Shown here: in pieces, positions 1-5,222 of the stretch | Layout: every line of letters starts with the position of its first letter | Numbering within the stretch: the stretch's first letter is position 1 | From: an uncultured bacterium | Lineage (GTDB): Bacteria > Patescibacteriota > Minisyncoccia > Phycocordibacterales > PALSA-1337 | Assembly (NCBI GenBank): GCA_903870235.1 | Contig: CAIQCA010000138.1 | Coordinates: 1-8,436, forward strand | DNA: 8,436 bases | Direction of reading: 5' to 3' | Made by a program: the position numbers and the translations under genes | The notes under the pieces: model-generated | Told to the model about the DNA's origin: nothing | What the model saw: only the letters and a program-made list of their open reading frames with translations | Database searches by the model: none

Positions 1-473
1 CTCTTGATTCCATCAGCATAACCCAATACTTCGGCAACACCTCTTTCTCTACTGCCAATCCACAAATATACAACGGAAAGGGACATACCGGGGTAGATTT
101 CCGAGCAACTATTGGTACACCGATCAAAGCTGCTCTTTCTGGCACAATTGTTGGAACAGGGAACACAGATCTCGTTCCTGGATGTTACTCTTTCGGAAAG
201 TGGATCATGATCAAGCATGATAATGGCCTATCGACGCTTTACGCGCATCTTTCATTACCGATAGTTTCCACTGGCACATATGTTTCCACTGGCCAAATTA
301 TAGGCTATAGCGGCAACACCGGATATACAACCGGACCACATTTGCACTTTGGAGTTTATGCGACTCAGGGTGTGCAAATACAACCTCTCGTTTCCAGTAC
401 CAATTGCCACAACGCTGTCATACCAATAGCTCCATTTCAAGCTTATCTTAATCCACTTTCTTATTTGCCATAA
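1..473 (+). CDS. M23-family (LytM-type) metallopeptidase, C-terminal part; 5' end outside window
   Basis: This is a zinc endopeptidase domain of the M23/LytM family, which cleaves peptide cross-bridges of peptidoglycan outside the membrane. The reading frame is open from base 3 to the TAA at 471-473, giving 156 residues of a longer protein. Family motifs appear in order: GHTGVDF (fragment residues 27-33, with His28 and Asp32 as the HxxxD zinc ligands), YAHLS (residues 80-84) and HLHFG (113-117, the HxH motif that supplies the catalytic His and the third ligand). An ATG at 207 lies inside the domain and cannot be the real start, because the HxxxD motif is upstream of it. Cys61 and Cys135 could form a disulfide in an exported protein. 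Any signal peptide or coiled coil expected at the N-terminus is missing from the window. A small membrane-protein gene follows 25 bases later on the same strand. Family assignment is secure; the substrate is not known. Confidence 0.93.
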   Translation, partial: LDSISITQYFGNTSFSTANPQIYNGKGHTGVDFRATIGTPIKAALSGTIVGTGNTDLVPGCYSFGKWIMIKHDNGLSTLYAHLSLPIVSTGTYVSTGQIIGYSGNTGYTTGPHLHFGVYATQGVQIQPLVSSTNCHNAVIPIAPFQAYLNPLSYLP

Positions 474-491
474 ACATCAAGTTGTTATAAA
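465..491 (+). promoter_or_regulatory. putative promoter of the 125-residue membrane protein
   Basis: A -35-like TTGCCA (465-470, 5 of 6 to TTGACA) is followed after 15 bases by an extended -10, TGT-TATAAA (-10 hexamer 486-491). The -10 ends 7 bases before the ATG at 499, so transcription would start on or next to the start codon (a leaderless mRNA). The -35 overlaps the last codons of the M23 gene. The spacer is short, but the TGn element could compensate. Called by eye. Confidence 0.5.
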
Positions 492-498
492 ATTGTAA

Positions 499-876
499 AT
501 GAGTTTAAATATTATAAATACGCCAAACTGGCGCGATGATAAAAATACAAAAATGTTTTCTTCGAAAATACCAACCGATAGGGGAATCATCAAAATGATC
601 ATCTTGATAGTTATTGCCATACTCATACTCAGTTACTTTGGTTACAATATACGCTCCCTGGTAAACTCACCAAACACCCAAGATAACTTCTCCTACGTTG
701 GTGGAGTAGTGGTAGATGTCTGGAATAATTACTTGAGAATACCTGTAACATACGCTTGGGATTTTTTCATTAACATGGTCTGGAACCCAGCAGTTCATAA
801 TCTGATGAACATAAACAACGGTCAGCCACCAACAGTACAGCTTAGTCTACCAACTATGGTGCCAACGACTCACTAA
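499..876 (+). CDS. small single-pass membrane protein of unknown function
   Basis: I do not recognise a named family. The 125-residue product has a polar, basic N-terminus (about residues 1-28), a strongly hydrophobic segment at about 29-49 that should span the membrane, and a Trp/Tyr/Asn-rich region (66-105, with WNNY and WNPAVHN) that may lie along the membrane. A Pro/Thr-rich tail follows. By the positive-inside rule the basic N-terminus should be cytoplasmic and the C-terminus outside. There is no SD upstream; the ATG at 499 is chosen because a putative -10 box ends 7 bases before it. A second ATG (Met19, base 553) would still keep the membrane segment. It follows the M23 peptidase gene by 25 bases on the same strand, which suggests an envelope role, but this is inference only. 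Its 3' end faces the convergent transglycosylase gene across a hairpin terminator. Confidence 0.72.
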   Translation: MSLNIINTPNWRDDKNTKMFSSKIPTDRGIIKMIILIVIAILILSYFGYNIRSLVNSPNTQDNFSYVGGVVVDVWNNYLRIPVTYAWDFFINMVWNPAVHNLMNINNGQPPTVQLSLPTMVPTTH

Positions 877-943
877 CACTGTCGTAAAAGATATATTGTG
901 CGACGTGGTATCCATAGCTACCCTAAATCATATATAACAAAGA

Positions 944-964
944 AAGCCCCGTTTGCCGGGGCTT
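944..964. terminator. terminator hairpin between convergent genes
   Basis: AAGCCCCG (944-951) pairs perfectly with CGGGGCTT (957-964) around a 5-base loop. On the minus strand the stem is followed by a T-rich stretch (TTTCTTTGTT), so it is a good intrinsic terminator for the transglycosylase gene ending at 1008. On the plus strand the following bases (CCCTTTAT) give a weaker U-tract, so it may stop the 499-876 transcript less efficiently. The bases 877-943 show nothing else that I can support. Confidence 0.85.
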
Positions 965-1007
965 CCCTTTATCTATTAACTTATTAAACCCTCTAAATCA
1001 GTCTCGA

Positions 1008-1484
1008 TTATAGTCTAGCTAGTACATCTGACTGTGCCCAACATTTAGATGAGGACTTCCATGGTTCGGCGCCTGACTTCTCATAGAGATACTTTGCATA
1101 AGCTACGTTACCTTGGACGGTATATATGTCCAAACCGAGCTCAAGAGCCTTTTCTGCATGATACTTTTCATTGATCTGCATAACTCCAACATCGGCGTTA
1201 TTGACCTTACCGCGCATGATATTACCATCGGATCCATACTGTCTGAAGGTTGACTCACAGCGAGCAATGTCTACAAGGATAGGTTCATCAGCATACTGCT
1301 CACGTACATAGCTTTCAACGTCTTTAGAGCTAGATATAAGAGTCTGCGTGGTCGTCGAATACGCTGTAGGACTAGAAGTTGTAGCTGATATAGCATTAGC
1401 TATATTCATTGAGTGCATTGAGGTCGTTCCTGCCATATACATTGAGGAAACTACCAACGCCATACCAGTTGTAAATTCAATCAT
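1008..1484 (-). CDS. small exported lytic transglycosylase-like (SLT/lysozyme-fold) protein
   Basis: The 158-residue product looks like a minimal lytic transglycosylase, an enzyme type that cleaves the glycan strand of peptidoglycan. The N-terminus has a short hydrophobic stretch (about residues 7-19) resembling a signal peptide or membrane anchor, then a Ser/Thr-rich linker (about 33-53). The catalytic-type domain begins near residue 56. ARCES places the expected catalytic glutamate at Glu77; GVMQIN (100-105) matches the conserved G-L/V-M-Q-I motif; VAYAKYLY (127-134) matches the usual helix after it. Cys76 and Cys148 could form a disulfide. The N-terminus is unusually rich in methionine (1, 8, 15, 17, 23, 26), so several starts are possible. 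The one at 1484 is chosen because it keeps the full hydrophobic segment and fits the promoter and leader. There is no SD. The domain is shorter than typical SLT domains, so activity is likely but unproven. Confidence 0.8.
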   Translation of the reverse strand: MIEFTTGMALVVSSMYMAGTTSMHSMNIANAISATTSSPTAYSTTTQTLISSSKDVESYVREQYADEPILVDIARCESTFRQYGSDGNIMRGKVNNADVGVMQINEKYHAEKALELGLDIYTVQGNVAYAKYLYEKSGAEPWKSSSKCWAQSDVLARL

Positions 1485-1493
1485 AATTTAAAA

Positions 1494-1531
1494 AACAGGT
1501 TTTTGTGAGCATGATGCTTACTTTACCTGTT
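1494..1531 (-). promoter_or_regulatory. terminator-like hairpin in the 5' leader of the transglycosylase gene
   Basis: In the predicted transcript, AACAGGT (1531 to 1525) pairs with ACCTGTT (1500 to 1494). Nested inside is a near-perfect palindrome at 1505-1521 (GTAAGCAT/ATGCTCAC arms, one G-U pair). The closing arm runs straight into six U residues (1495-1490), and the ATG lies only 5 bases beyond these. The fold starts almost at the predicted 5' end of the RNA. It could act as an attenuator, a translational block or a 5' stabilising cap. The stem is perfect, but its function is inference. Confidence 0.5.
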
Positions 1532-1539
1532 CGCGCTAC

Positions 1540-1568
1540 AGTGTAGCAAATGCAAGCACTCTTGTCAA
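1540..1568 (-). promoter_or_regulatory. strong sigma-70-type promoter of the transglycosylase gene
   Basis: On the minus strand there is a perfect TTGACA (1568-1563), a 17-base spacer, and TACACT (1545-1540, 5 of 6 to TATAAT) preceded by TGC, an extended -10. Transcription should start near 1531-1533, leaving a leader of about 48 bases that holds the hairpin at 1494-1531. This is the best consensus promoter in the window. Confidence 0.82.
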
Positions 1569-1583
1569 TAGGTCACCATACAT

Positions 1584-1641
1584 AATATGGCCTTGTTGAG
1601 CCATATTTTACATACAAAATAGCCTTATTCCTAGCCATATT
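1584..1641. repeat. cluster of GCCATATT-type repeats (possible operator)
   Basis: An inverted repeat, AATATGGC (1584-1591) and GCCATATT (1600-1607), is perfect over 8 bases with an 8-base loop. Two more direct copies follow: GCCTTATT (1622-1629, one change) and GCCATATT (1634-1641), 12 bases apart. A looser copy, GCCAATAT, is at 1706-1713. The cluster lies 16 bases upstream of the -35 of the transglycosylase promoter and about 100 bases upstream of the rpmA promoter. Its position suggests binding sites for an activator or repressor. No factor can be named. Confidence 0.5.
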
Positions 1642-1740
1642 ACAGGCCTAAGGGTCTAAGTACCAAACCGAAAAGGCGAAACCTGGTAAATTATGCTGAT
1701 TTATAGCCAATATCTACCCTTTTTGCTGTTTTAAGTAGTC

Positions 1741-1768
1741 TTGCAATTATAAAGACCCATGTTATACT
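1741..1768 (+). promoter_or_regulatory. promoter of rpmA
   Basis: TTGCAA (1741-1746, 4 of 6) is followed by a 16-base spacer and TATACT (1763-1768, 5 of 6) preceded by TGT, an extended -10. Transcription should start near 1775, giving a leader of about 37 bases with no recognisable SD; the bases before the ATG are C-rich (CCCCCACC). Confidence 0.7.
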
Positions 1769-1811
1769 TATCCCCACGTAACTTTAATATTTAACTAATA
1801 AATCCCCCACC

Positions 1812-2084
1812 ATGGCCCATAAAAAAGCGACAGGTTCAACCAAAAACGGAAGAGATTCAAACCCAAAGTACCTTGGGGTTAAGGTTAACCATGGTCAAGC
1901 AATCACTATCGGCCAGATAATCCTCCGCCAAAGAGGTACAACCGTACTTCCTGGTCTAAATGTTGGTGTTGGAAAGGATTATACCCTTTTCGCCCTCAAG
2001 GCCGGTCGCGTAGAGTTCTCTTCTAAGCGTAAAGTTAGTTTCAATAACAATATAGATCGCAAGAAGATTGTGCACGTAAAATAA
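1812..2084 (+). CDS. rpmA: 50S ribosomal protein bL27
   Basis: This 90-residue protein is bL27 of the large ribosomal subunit, whose N-terminal tail reaches towards the peptidyl-transferase centre. The family signature is plain: AHKK at residues 2-5, GSTKNGRDS (8-16), LGVK (21-24), I-I-RQRGT (residues 36-43) and the [13 protein letters not shown] core. Length and the basic composition match the family. The N-terminus has ATG where many bacteria have a run of glycines (AHKKGGGST), a small deviation. The start at 1812 gives the canonical MAHKK N-terminus directly, so no cleavable extension of the Firmicutes type is present. Most bacteria carry rpmA directly after rplU (bL21); here rplU is not adjacent. 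The gene has its own promoter and terminator and sits alone between two minus-strand units. Confidence 0.98.
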   Translation: MAHKKATGSTKNGRDSNPKYLGVKVNHGQAITIGQIILRQRGTTVLPGLNVGVGKDYTLFALKAGRVEFSSKRKVSFNNNIDRKKIVHVK

Positions 2085-2106
2085 ATACTTAAGGTATGAG
2101 AGACAA

Positions 2107-2133
2107 AAGAGAGGGGCGATTACCCTCTTTTTT
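2107..2133. terminator. bidirectional terminator after rpmA
   Basis: AGAGGG (2110-2115) pairs with CCCTCT (2123-2128) around a 7-base loop, extended outward by weaker G-T and A-T pairs. Six T residues (2128-2133) follow on the plus strand, a good intrinsic terminator for rpmA. On the minus strand the same stem is followed by CTTTTG and can serve the operon whose last stop codon (2132-2134) overlaps it. Confidence 0.85.
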
Positions 2134-2536
2134 ATTTCATTGACTTAATTATTATCTTGGAAATAATAGTTTTTAGTTTTTTTTCGTAACCAGAATTTAG
2201 CTTATCAACGTCAGCATAATACTCATCCCAAATCTTAGTTCGTGCATCATAATCCGATCGGTTGATCTTCGCCAATTTTTCATCTAATACTCTATCCAAA
2301 GCTACTTCTTGCAAAGAAATCTCTTTACCTAATTCGGCTGATAAAGTACCGAAATCATCCAAGGCGTTTTCGTATTTATCTCCGAGATCATTTATTTTTT
2401 CTATCAAAAGGTCTTCGAAAGAGTTTTGCACATCACTGACCGATGCTCCCTTGGCAAGTTCGCCGACTAATTTACGTTTATTGATTTCACTAATAAACGA
2501 TACTTCTATGTATTTTGATAATTGTTCTTTGGTCAT
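2132..2536 (-). CDS. charged, mostly helical protein of unknown function
   Basis: I do not recognise this 134-residue protein. It is highly charged, with alternating Lys/Glu/Asp and regular hydrophobic positions. It is probably almost all alpha-helix, with coiled-coil character over about residues 37-90 and again at 105-130. It has no cysteine, no signal peptide and no membrane segment; the Ile-rich end (124-131, ISKIIIKS) is amphipathic. It is the last gene of the minus-strand group. Its ATG comes only 5 bases (TTTTT) after the stop of the 282-residue gene, with no SD, so its translation is probably coupled to that gene. The two products may act together, but that is inference. A plus-strand open frame over the same bases lacks protein-like features and is treated as a shadow. 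Confidence 0.72.
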   Translation of the reverse strand: MTKEQLSKYIEVSFISEINKRKLVGELAKGASVSDVQNSFEDLLIEKINDLGDKYENALDDFGTLSAELGKEISLQEVALDRVLDEKLAKINRSDYDARTKIWDEYYADVDKLNSGYEKKLKTIISKIIIKSMK

Positions 2537-2541
2537 AAAAA

Positions 2542-3390
2542 TTATGTGACTGCGTGACGAAGTGCATTGGCGCCACTGACAGTGGCTCGAACTGTATTAA
2601 ACAATAGGCTTCCTCCTCTAGTAAGAGTTTTGGCGGCATACTTTGTACCCTCCCAGCCAACCTTGGCAGCGCCAGCAAAACTAGGATCTCTGGCAAATCG
2701 ATATCCAGACCTCATAAAATCACCTAGGGGCTTGCCGAAAACAGTCTTCAGGGATTCAACCCCGCTTTTCTTGAAGCTTTCCATTGATTTGCCAAAGTCG
2801 ATGCTAGATTCGAACCTCTTCTCATGCTTCATAAACATGTCATGCTCAAGAAGTGCCTGTCCGATATCTGCACCAAGATCTGGATCAAGTAAGGAAGCCA
2901 TGATGTCCGGATTGGAAGCCACTCGTGGGTCAGCGAGAAAGTTTTGTAGCAATGCATCAAAATTTTTCACAGTTTCAGCAGAATCTCTAAGCACGGCGTG
3001 CTTAGGTCTTTGTTGGTAGTTTCGATCATAATATCCTTCTACCGCTCGCTGATCTTGTGGAGTAATAGGGACAAATGTCCTAGGTCGAGCTAAAGCCGCC
3101 TGTTTAGCAGTCTTTTTTAACATATCAATGCCGGCTGATCCACCCGTGATTTCTCGTAAGGAGGCCTCAAACGATTTAATACCTTTTCCGCCCCTTTCGA
3201 AAACCTTATTTGAGCCAATTTCACTCTTAACAAACCTTAAGTATTCCAGAAAAACGGCCTTCTTCGCCTGGTCTGGGGATACGTGGTGAGTTTGAGCATA
3301 TGCTTCAACTCTGTCTTTGAATTCAACATCCTCTCCCCTGCCAACGATTTTTTTGCCCAAATCCTTGATAGTTTCCAGAGAATTTCCCAT
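2542..3390 (-). CDS. 282-residue protein of unknown function downstream of bL9
   Basis: No named family is recognised. The product is basic, lacks cysteine and looks helical. It has a Lys/Glu-rich N-terminus (1-100), a middle with short acidic helices (about 138-200) and a Gly/Ala-rich, amphipathic C-terminus (about 235-282) that may associate with a membrane or a partner. No clear transmembrane helix or signal peptide is present. I place the start at ATG 3390. A GTG at 3408 would add six residues, but it sits immediately before and inside a TATAAT box (3405-3400) whose transcript should begin near 3393. The gene lies 20 bases after the rplI stop and 5 bases before the 134-residue gene. It can be read from the upstream genes and from its own promoter. 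A 150-residue plus-strand open frame within it is judged a shadow. Confidence 0.75.
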   Translation of the reverse strand: MGNSLETIKDLGKKIVGRGEDVEFKDRVEAYAQTHHVSPDQAKKAVFLEYLRFVKSEIGSNKVFERGGKGIKSFEASLREITGGSAGIDMLKKTAKQAALARPRTFVPITPQDQRAVEGYYDRNYQQRPKHAVLRDSAETVKNFDALLQNFLADPRVASNPDIMASLLDPDLGADIGQALLEHDMFMKHEKRFESSIDFGKSMESFKKSGVESLKTVFGKPLGDFMRSGYRFARDPSFAGAAKVGWEGTKYAAKTLTRGGSLLFNTVRATVSGANALRHAVT

Positions 3391-3399
3391 AACAACAAT

Positions 3400-3427
3400 A
3401 TTATACACTCTTAACCCTTCTTCACAA
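3400..3427 (-). promoter_or_regulatory. internal promoter at the end of rplI
   Basis: A perfect TATAAT (3405-3400) lies 16 bases after TTGTGA (3427-3422, 4 of 6 to TTGACA). The -10 ends 9 bases before the ATG at 3390, predicting a nearly leaderless mRNA for the 282/134-residue gene pair. The -35 lies within the last codons of rplI. It would let the unknown pair be expressed separately from bL9. Confidence 0.6.
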
Positions 3428-3854
3428 TCAATTTAAATTTTGCGGACTTCCCTTCAGCTTTGACTTCTACAGAAAATTCTCCAACTTCTTTGATCGGACT
3501 TGTGAGTTGTATGAACGAAGGATCAACTTGGACATGAGCGTGCTTGGCCAATTCTGCCACGATTTCCTCATTGTGAATACCGGCAAACAGATGACCTTTT
3601 TCATTGGCCTTACCAACTATAGTCAAAACAATTGACTCTAAAGATTTGATGTTCTTAGCTAGCAACTCTTCCTGGACCTTATTTTCGACGGCTAGTTTGT
3701 TCTTTATAACATCTATACGTTTAACTGCCTCCAGAGTAGCATTTATAGCCAACCCTTGTGGAATAAGTAAGTTCTGAGCATAACCATCACTAACATCCTT
3801 TGTTTCGTAGCGCTTCCCTATTTTCTTGACATCTTTCAGTAGTATTACTTTCAT
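3411..3854 (-). CDS. rplI: 50S ribosomal protein bL9
   Basis: This is bL9, a two-domain large-subunit protein near the L1 stalk that binds 23S rRNA. The N-terminal domain is clear: MKVILLKDVKKIGKR (1-15), then VSDGYAQNLLIPQGLA (21-36, where family members usually read SDGYARNFLIP). A long charged connecting helix covers about 41-75. The C-terminal domain (about 77-147) has the GHLFAGIHNEEI segment (residues 87-98), aligning with the usual G-LFGSVT--DI. Length (147) is normal for the family. It starts with ATG, and no SD is visible (AAAAGTAAAACC before it). It lies 81 bases after the S41 peptidase stop with no convincing terminator between, so it may be co-transcribed with it; I found no solid promoter directly before it. 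bL9 is reported lost in some CPR lineages, so its presence helps place the genome. Confidence 0.98.
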   Translation of the reverse strand: MKVILLKDVKKIGKRYETKDVSDGYAQNLLIPQGLAINATLEAVKRIDVIKNKLAVENKVQEELLAKNIKSLESIVLTIVGKANEKGHLFAGIHNEEIVAELAKHAHVQVDPSFIQLTSPIKEVGEFSVEVKAEGKSAKFKLIVKKG

Positions 3855-3935
3855 GGTTTTACTTTTATTTTTAATAATCTTTGCAACTAAATCACGACTT
3901 GCTTCAAAACCTGTGGCCGCCGTACCGCCTACATA

Positions 3936-5156
3936 CTAAGGCTTCGCATTCAATATTTCAACAGCCTTGTTCATAACAGCATCCTTACCGGCCTTCATAT
4001 CACTATCAGATGGTGTAACTGGATAGTCAGGGTCTAAGCCGTCGTGTGAGAGATTATGACCATTTGGAGTCAACCAGCGAGCAATAGTAACCTTAAGCGA
4101 AGTATCTGGTGTGATAGAAACAAGTTCCTGCACTGATCCCTTACCAAAGGTCTTTGAACCGACAAGCTTAGCTACACCATTTTCCTGCAAAGCCCCTGCT
4201 AAGATTTCAGATGCCGAAGCTGAGCCACCATCTACTAAGATAAGAAGCTGCAAACTGCTGTTGAAGACATTGTAGCCCTTACTTCGAAATACATTTGGCG
4301 ATCCATGAGTACCGAAATCTTCAGTTACCACAACTTTTCCTATTGGTAGGAAGAACGAAGCCATGTCCCAGGCAGCGTCTAGATAACCTCCAGGGTTACC
4401 ACGCAGGTCGATGATCAATTTATGGTTACCAGAATTAACGAACTGACGCAAAGCCGTTCTAAATAAATCCGGAGACTGTGAAGTAAAACTATAAAGCTTG
4501 ATAACCGAAATATTAGTATCCTTGGTTTCAGTGTCCAGAGTAGGAATCTTTATAATATCTCTCGTTATAATTCGTTCTATCGGTTTCTGAGCATCCTTCG
4601 GCAAGAAGAGAATTTTGACTTTAGTACCCTGTGGACCACGGATGTGAGAAACAGCCTCGTCCACACTCATGTCAGCTGTTGAGGTGCCGTCTATAGATAA
4701 GACAAAATCCCCAGAAAGTACACCGGCACGTGCTGCTGGGCTATCTTTGAGTGGAGATACAACCACCAATTGGTTATTTTTCATACCAATTTCCATACCG
4801 ACACCGCCGAAATTACCAGAAATGTCATCTTGGAAGATCTTTGCTTGAGCTGGAGGAAAAAAGACTGTATAAGGATCGCCAAAAGACGAAGCCAATCCTT
4901 TTATTGAGCCATAGATTTTTTGCTGATCGGTAGTACTAGCCGCTGCAACGTATTTTTGGCTTAGAATATTCCAACTATCCCAAAAAGGTTGAAATTGCGC
5001 GTCAGTAATTTTACTCGTTTCTGAAACATGTAAATCGGAACTTGTACTAGCATTTTTAGACTGAACATACATACCCGCCCCAAAACCAAGAGCAAGTGCG
5101 ATGGCGACAGCAAATATAATATTGGCTGTCTTATTACTTATATTATTTATATTCAT
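3936..5156 (-). CDS. C-terminal processing peptidase (S41, PDZ-containing)
   Basis: This is a carboxyl-terminal processing serine protease of the S41A (CtpA/CtpB/Prc) type, which trims exported proteins in the envelope. The N-terminus has a membrane anchor or uncleaved signal at about residues 13-31. A helical region (50-110) carries the FGDPYTVFF motif typical of the family. A PDZ domain covers about 112-185 (GGVGMEIG, SPAARAGVLSGD, IDGTS), and the S41 core follows. LIIDLRGNPGG (residues 247-257) is conserved. GGSASASE (310-317) places the catalytic Ser at 314, and KTFGKGSVQ (335-343) gives Lys339 and Gln343 for the Ser-Lys-Gln triad; the 25-residue Ser-to-Lys spacing fits CtpB. The length of 406 is typical. 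It starts at ATG 5156, 10 bases after a clear -10 box, with no SD. It is the first gene of the minus-strand group and is divergent from the CorA gene, with overlapping promoters. Confidence 0.96.
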   Translation of the reverse strand: MNINNISNKTANIIFAVAIALALGFGAGMYVQSKNASTSSDLHVSETSKITDAQFQPFWDSWNILSQKYVAAASTTDQQKIYGSIKGLASSFGDPYTVFFPPAQAKIFQDDISGNFGGVGMEIGMKNNQLVVVSPLKDSPAARAGVLSGDFVLSIDGTSTADMSVDEAVSHIRGPQGTKVKILFLPKDAQKPIERIITRDIIKIPTLDTETKDTNISVIKLYSFTSQSPDLFRTALRQFVNSGNHKLIIDLRGNPGGYLDAAWDMASFFLPIGKVVVTEDFGTHGSPNVFRSKGYNVFNSSLQLLILVDGGSASASEILAGALQENGVAKLVGSKTFGKGSVQELVSITPDTSLKVTIARWLTPNGHNLSHDGLDPDYPVTPSDSDMKAGKDAVMNKAVEILNAKP

Positions 5157-5166
5157 AGTGTGAGTA

Positions 5167-5195
5167 ATTATGCCATTTTGGCTCTATTGTCGCAA
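5167..5195 (-). promoter_or_regulatory. promoter of the S41 peptidase gene
   Basis: On the minus strand TTGCGA (5195-5190, 4 of 6), a 17-base spacer and CATAAT (5172-5167, 5 of 6) preceded by TGG, an extended -10. Transcription should start at about 5160, only a few bases before the ATG at 5156. Its -35 shares bases 5190-5192 with the -35 of the divergent CorA promoter. Confidence 0.72.
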
Positions 5196-5215
5196 ATCCC
5201 TATTCCTTATATACT
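5187..5215 (+). promoter_or_regulatory. promoter of the CorA-like gene
   Basis: TTGTCG (5187-5192, 4 of 6), a 17-base spacer and TATACT (5210-5215, 5 of 6). The -10 ends 7 bases before the ATG at 5223, predicting a leaderless mRNA. This argues against the in-frame GTG at 5160, which lies upstream of the whole promoter. Confidence 0.68.
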
Positions 5216-5222
5216 ATATGCC

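Larger units (their letters stand above)
1485..1811. other. 327-base intergenic region between divergent genes
   Basis: This stretch holds no gene that I can support. From left to right it contains the transglycosylase leader with its hairpin, the minus-strand promoter (1540-1568), the GCCATATT repeat cluster (1584-1641), a featureless AT-rich part with only weak imperfect hairpins (about 1660-1720), the rpmA promoter (1741-1768) and the rpmA leader. A small RNA at 1645-1735 cannot be excluded, but nothing positive supports one. Confidence 0.6.

Noticed and set aside
1645..1735. Possible small RNA or riboswitch in the intergenic region
   Set aside because: Only imperfect, short pairings (such as GGTA with TACC) were found, with no promoter-terminator pair around them.
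2567..3019. 150-residue open frame on the plus strand
   Set aside because: It is antisense to the 282-residue gene, with no promoter, SD or recognisable domain. The minus-strand frame is longer and fits the tight gene spacing on both sides.
3391..3408. GTG start at 3408 for the 282-residue protein
   Set aside because: The GTG directly precedes a perfect TATAAT; the predicted transcript begins after it, so ATG 3390 is preferred. A longer read-through transcript could still use it.
3913..3932. GC-rich hairpin between the S41 gene and rplI as a terminator
   Set aside because: GTGGC pairs with GCC-T-AC only over 5 pairs with a bulge, and no proper T-run follows. It is too weak to call.
5160..5222. 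Upstream GTG start of the CorA-like protein (21 extra residues)
   Set aside because: The extension overlaps both divergent promoters and reads as promoter DNA; the ATG at 5223 sits 7 bases after a -10 box and gives a normal CorA N-terminus.
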